A stretch of DNA of 61,338 nucleotides from assembly GCA_964345475.1 (NCBI GenBank), contig CAYFQW010000009.1:1-61338 (forward strand). The letters are read 5' to 3'. The position numbers were made by a program, and so were the translations under genes. This stretch comes from WRIS01 sp964345475. Its GTDB lineage: Bacteria > Actinomycetota > Coriobacteriia > Coriobacteriales > Eggerthellaceae. The notes beneath the pieces were generated by a model. It saw only the letters and a list, made by a program, of their open reading frames with translations, made no database searches and was not told the DNA's origin. Every line of letters starts with the position of its first letter. Positions within the stretch are counted from its first letter, which is position 1. Shown in pieces: positions 59,356 to 61,338 of the stretch.

Positions 59356-59488
59356 AGAGTTTCCTCTCTAAAAAATATTCGGATTGGCGACACGAACAAT
59401 CTTAGAACATATCCAAATTGGGATCAGGACTGGTTTCCAATATGAAAACTAGAAGGCACATTACATACCCTATTGCATCACAACAACC

Positions 59489-59513
59489 CATGGCGTGCTG
59501 TCAAGACGCCATG
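59489..59513. terminator. hairpin between usp and mazG
   Basis: CATGGCGT (59489-59496) and ACGCCATG (59506-59513), 9-base loop, in the 198-base gap 59356-59553. No T-run, so the role is uncertain. Confidence 0.4.
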
Positions 59514-59553
59514 TCGGCCGTTGCAATGAATATAAATCTGTAGGTATTTCGTC

Positions 59554-59985
59554 CTAAGCCTCAATCACTAGAACAGGAACTTTCGATTGGTGGAGTATTC
59601 TATAGCTCACACTTCCCATATACTCGCGAATGCCCGAAAGACCCCTGCTTCCGACAATAACTAAGTCGTAAGGTCTGGAATCTACCATCTTAAGAAGTTC
59701 GGTCGAAGGGGTTGCACCCTTCAATAGGTAGGTGCTTATCTGCTCGCTCACATCCTCCATTAAATCTTGAGCCTCATGGAGCGTCTTAGCGGCCTCATCT
59801 TCCATGAGTTCAATTATCTCGGTCAGATGGCTTGTATCTATTCCGCTTAATACAGGGATGGGAACAACGTTAACGATATCAACATGAATTTCTTCGTTCA
59901 GCTCTGCTATGTCCTTTGCCATTTCAAGCGCCTTTTTCGCATGAACAGAACCATCGTAGGCTAGGAAAATATTTCTAAGTGCCAT
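59554..59985 (-). CDS. universal stress protein (UspA family)
   Basis: 143 residues, one Usp domain. NIFLAYDGSVHAKKALEMA opens the fold; the C-terminal IVGSRGLSGIREYMGSVSYRIL matches the ATP-binding Gx2Gx9G(S/T) motif, and VPVLVIE is the last strand. Such proteins bind ATP and support survival under stress; the target is unknown. A TATACT (minus strand, 60038-60043) upstream is a likely -10. ATG 59985 follows GAAGGGATG. Confidence 0.93.
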   Translation of the reverse strand: MALRNIFLAYDGSVHAKKALEMAKDIAELNEEIHVDIVNVVPIPVLSGIDTSHLTEIIELMEDEAAKTLHEAQDLMEDVSEQISTYLLKGATPSTELLKMVDSRPYDLVIVGSRGLSGIREYMGSVSYRILHQSKVPVLVIEA

Positions 59986-60037
59986 ATCTCATCCCTTCTC
60001 TCGCAGTACATGAAGTCGCGTAATACTGACTATCTAG

Positions 60038-60043
60038 AGTATA
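60038..60043 (-). promoter_or_regulatory. -10 box of usp gene
   Basis: TATACT on the minus strand, about 53 bases before the usp start; the same hexamer recurs before several genes in this window. The -35 is not clear. Confidence 0.4.
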
Positions 60044-60143
60044 GCCTCCTTGTAACAAATATGCTGCAAGATGTAGGACAATTTTGAGAATTATATACCT
60101 CTCTCCTTTGGGAATTTATTACATACATATATCCAAAACATCG

Positions 60144-60149
60144 TATACT
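60144..60149 (+). promoter_or_regulatory. -10 box of the CmpB-type gene
   Basis: TATACT at 60144-60149 with a TTACAT at 60119-60124 (19-base spacing), about 50 bases before the ATG at 60203. Confidence 0.35.
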
Positions 60150-60202
60150 ATGAGCTTTGTGACAAAGGAGCAGGGCTCGGAGACGAGGCAAGGGAGTCGG
60201 AA

Positions 60203-61338
60203 ATGAATATGCACAAAGATTGGTTTGAAGAAAGTACAGACAAGCCACCTGCATTAAAAACGCTTCCTGTTGCCTTTAAAATATTTGGCGCCCTCTGCTT
60301 TTTAATGGGCCTCTTAGCCTTGGCCATGATAGGTATCGTCATCCTCAGCACTATAGGCTCTCTTCAGGATGGGAGCCTGGGACGTAAGTCGACATCCGCC
60401 ACCTCAACCATCATTGCATTTATCCTGGTCGCGCTCTTAGCCGCACTGAGCATGGGTGGCATTGCTTTGGGGGTACAGCTTCTTCGCAGCCGCCGCCGTT
60501 CTGCGGCAGCTACCATCGACCTCATGATAGTGGCTGTAATTGCTATATCGTTATGCAGCCTTATGCTGTATGGCCTGAACTCCGACCAAATCGTATACGG
60601 CATCATGCTTGGTATCTTGATTGCCCTTTCAAGTTATATCGACCCCTCGCTTTTCGAAGAGCGCGAGCTGCAACGAAAATTACGCAAAATGGAGGAGCGG
60701 AGCGCAGCCGAATCCGGCGAGCTTACGGGACTCGATCCTTCGGGTAAGGGCTATATTTCACTCAACTTCTTCAACCTGTTTTGGATATTCACCATCTGCT
60801 GTGTTATTGGCTTAATCCTTGAAACGATTTATCATGCCGTGGTCTTTGGGGGCTATGAAGATCGCAGCGGCATGCTCTTCGGCCCCTTCTCCCCCATCTA
60901 CGGCTTCGGAGCGGTGCTGATGACTTTGGTTCTCAATCGATTCCATCATAAATCATGGATTATGATTTTTCTGGTCAGCGCTGTAATTGGCGGCGCTTTC
61001 GAATACTTAGTGAGCTGGTTTATGCAGTTTGCCTTTGGCGTCATCGCATGGGACTACTCTGGCACCTGGCTGTCTATTGATGGGAGGACTAACGGGCAGT
61101 TCATGATTTTTTGGGGCATCCTCGGCCTCGCCTGGATAAAGTTTTTGCTTCCCCAAGTTTTACGCATGGTCAAGCTCATCCCTTGGAACTGGCGTTATAC
61201 CCTCACTGTCGTTTGCGCAAGCCTTTTAATCCTCGATGGCACCATGACGCTTATGTCTCTCGATTTCTGGTACGAACGAAGTTCAGGAAGTGTCCCTGAA
61301 AAACCGGTTGAACTTTTCTTCGCCGATCATTTCGATGA
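60203..61338 (+). CDS. CmpB-type (PF06541) membrane protein, cut by window end
   Basis: Open from ATG 60203 (AAGGGAG upstream) to the end of the window, at least 378 codons, stop not seen. N-terminal: two helices around residues 30-50 and 70-95 and more near 110-145. The conserved PF06541 part follows: MLFGPFSPIYGFGAVLMT, VIGGAFEYLVSWF, FGVIAWDYSGT and NGQFMIFWGILGL. This family is annotated as putative ABC-transporter type IV/CmpB, although no ATPase is encoded with it. Proteins of this family occur in actinobacteria and firmicutes; the function is unknown. Confidence 0.82.
   Translation, partial: MNMHKDWFEESTDKPPALKTLPVAFKIFGALCFLMGLLALAMIGIVILSTIGSLQDGSLGRKSTSATSTIIAFILVALLAALSMGGIALGVQLLRSRRRSAAATIDLMIVAVIAISLCSLMLYGLNSDQIVYGIMLGILIALSSYIDPSLFEERELQRKLRKMEERSAAESGELTGLDPSGKGYISLNFFNLFWIFTICCVIGLILETIYHAVVFGGYEDRSGMLFGPFSPIYGFGAVLMTLVLNRFHHKSWIMIFLVSAVIGGAFEYLVSWFMQFAFGVIAWDYSGTWLSIDGRTNGQFMIFWGILGLAWIKFLLPQVLRMVKLIPWNWRYTLTVVCASLLILDGTMTLMSLDFWYERSSGSVPEKPVELFFADHFD

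Overview
The window reads as a piece of a monoderm, anaerobic actinobacterium of the class Coriobacteriia, probably an Eggerthellaceae-type genome (Slackia or Cryptobacterium-like). This is an inference. It rests on roughly 50% GC, a membrane-bound LuxR regulator divergent from a DMSO-reductase-type molybdoenzyme, Tat-exported lipoprotein oxidoreductases, a VaFE/Cna_B surface protein with a class B sortase, TatA/TatC beside HypA/HypB, and menaquinone genes without aerobic respiratory genes. No rRNA, tRNA, CRISPR, phage or IS element was recognised. Four runs of exactly 100 N (21538-21637, 23100-23199, 40147-40246, 50199-50298) are assembly gaps of unknown true length. They interrupt the LuxR regulator, dmsA, the maf N-terminus and a tandem repeat.

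Layout. 1-2400: apt, a hotdog thioesterase and an SPFH protein. 2640-6345: a dyad-rich control region, a large surface protein (peptidase-like head, Cna_B/VaFE repeats, FAQTG sorting signal) and its class B sortase. 6346-9600: an RNA methyltransferase and groES-groEL under a CIRCE operator. 9751-13440: tatA-tatC-hypA-hypB with nadE downstream. 13479-16213: a metal-ligand-altered amidohydrolase (possible MqnX) facing menG/ubiE, suggesting menaquinone synthesis. 16191-20922: a TsaB-RimI-TsaD triple fusion, moeA and tsaE, i.e. most of the t6A37 machinery plus molybdopterin insertion. 21223-26871: the membrane LuxR regulator and dmsA-dmsB1, then a promoter, a dyad and an 11-bp repeat array, then dmsB2-dmsC. 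26994-31244: a 14-TM exporter, coaX and a two-component system.

31484-42747 is a long minus-strand block: cysK, tilS, maf, hpt, ftsH, folP-folK fusion, birA, MATE exporter, bioY. Biotin uptake and ligation sit together and no biotin synthesis is seen here. 43034-45025: FetAB-like exporter and a YvlD-like membrane protein. 45028-50001: an aminotransferase, a small orphan protein, and a three-gene operon (response regulator, kinase, anchored extracellular protein). 50138-50397: a 15-bp repeat array and hairpin separating that operon from a Tat-exported flavoprotein reductase, which has a divergent LysR regulator. 53377-56464: an amino-acid ABC importer whose permease has an unusual extracytoplasmic domain. 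56666-59985: a double-cluster ferredoxin protein, a small alarmone synthetase, mazG and a universal stress protein. 60203-61338: a CmpB-type membrane protein cut by the window end.

The genes fit an anaerobic respirer. MoeA and the Tat translocase support DmsA maturation. Menaquinone would feed DmsC and DmsB, and sensory regulators (LuxR, LysR, two OmpR/kinase pairs) control acceptor use and the envelope. Recurrent short tandem repeats (11, 15, 34, 43 and about 39 bp) in intergenic gaps are the most striking non-coding feature. The tandem, non-identical DmsB subunits with a helically phased repeat array between them are the most interesting locus.
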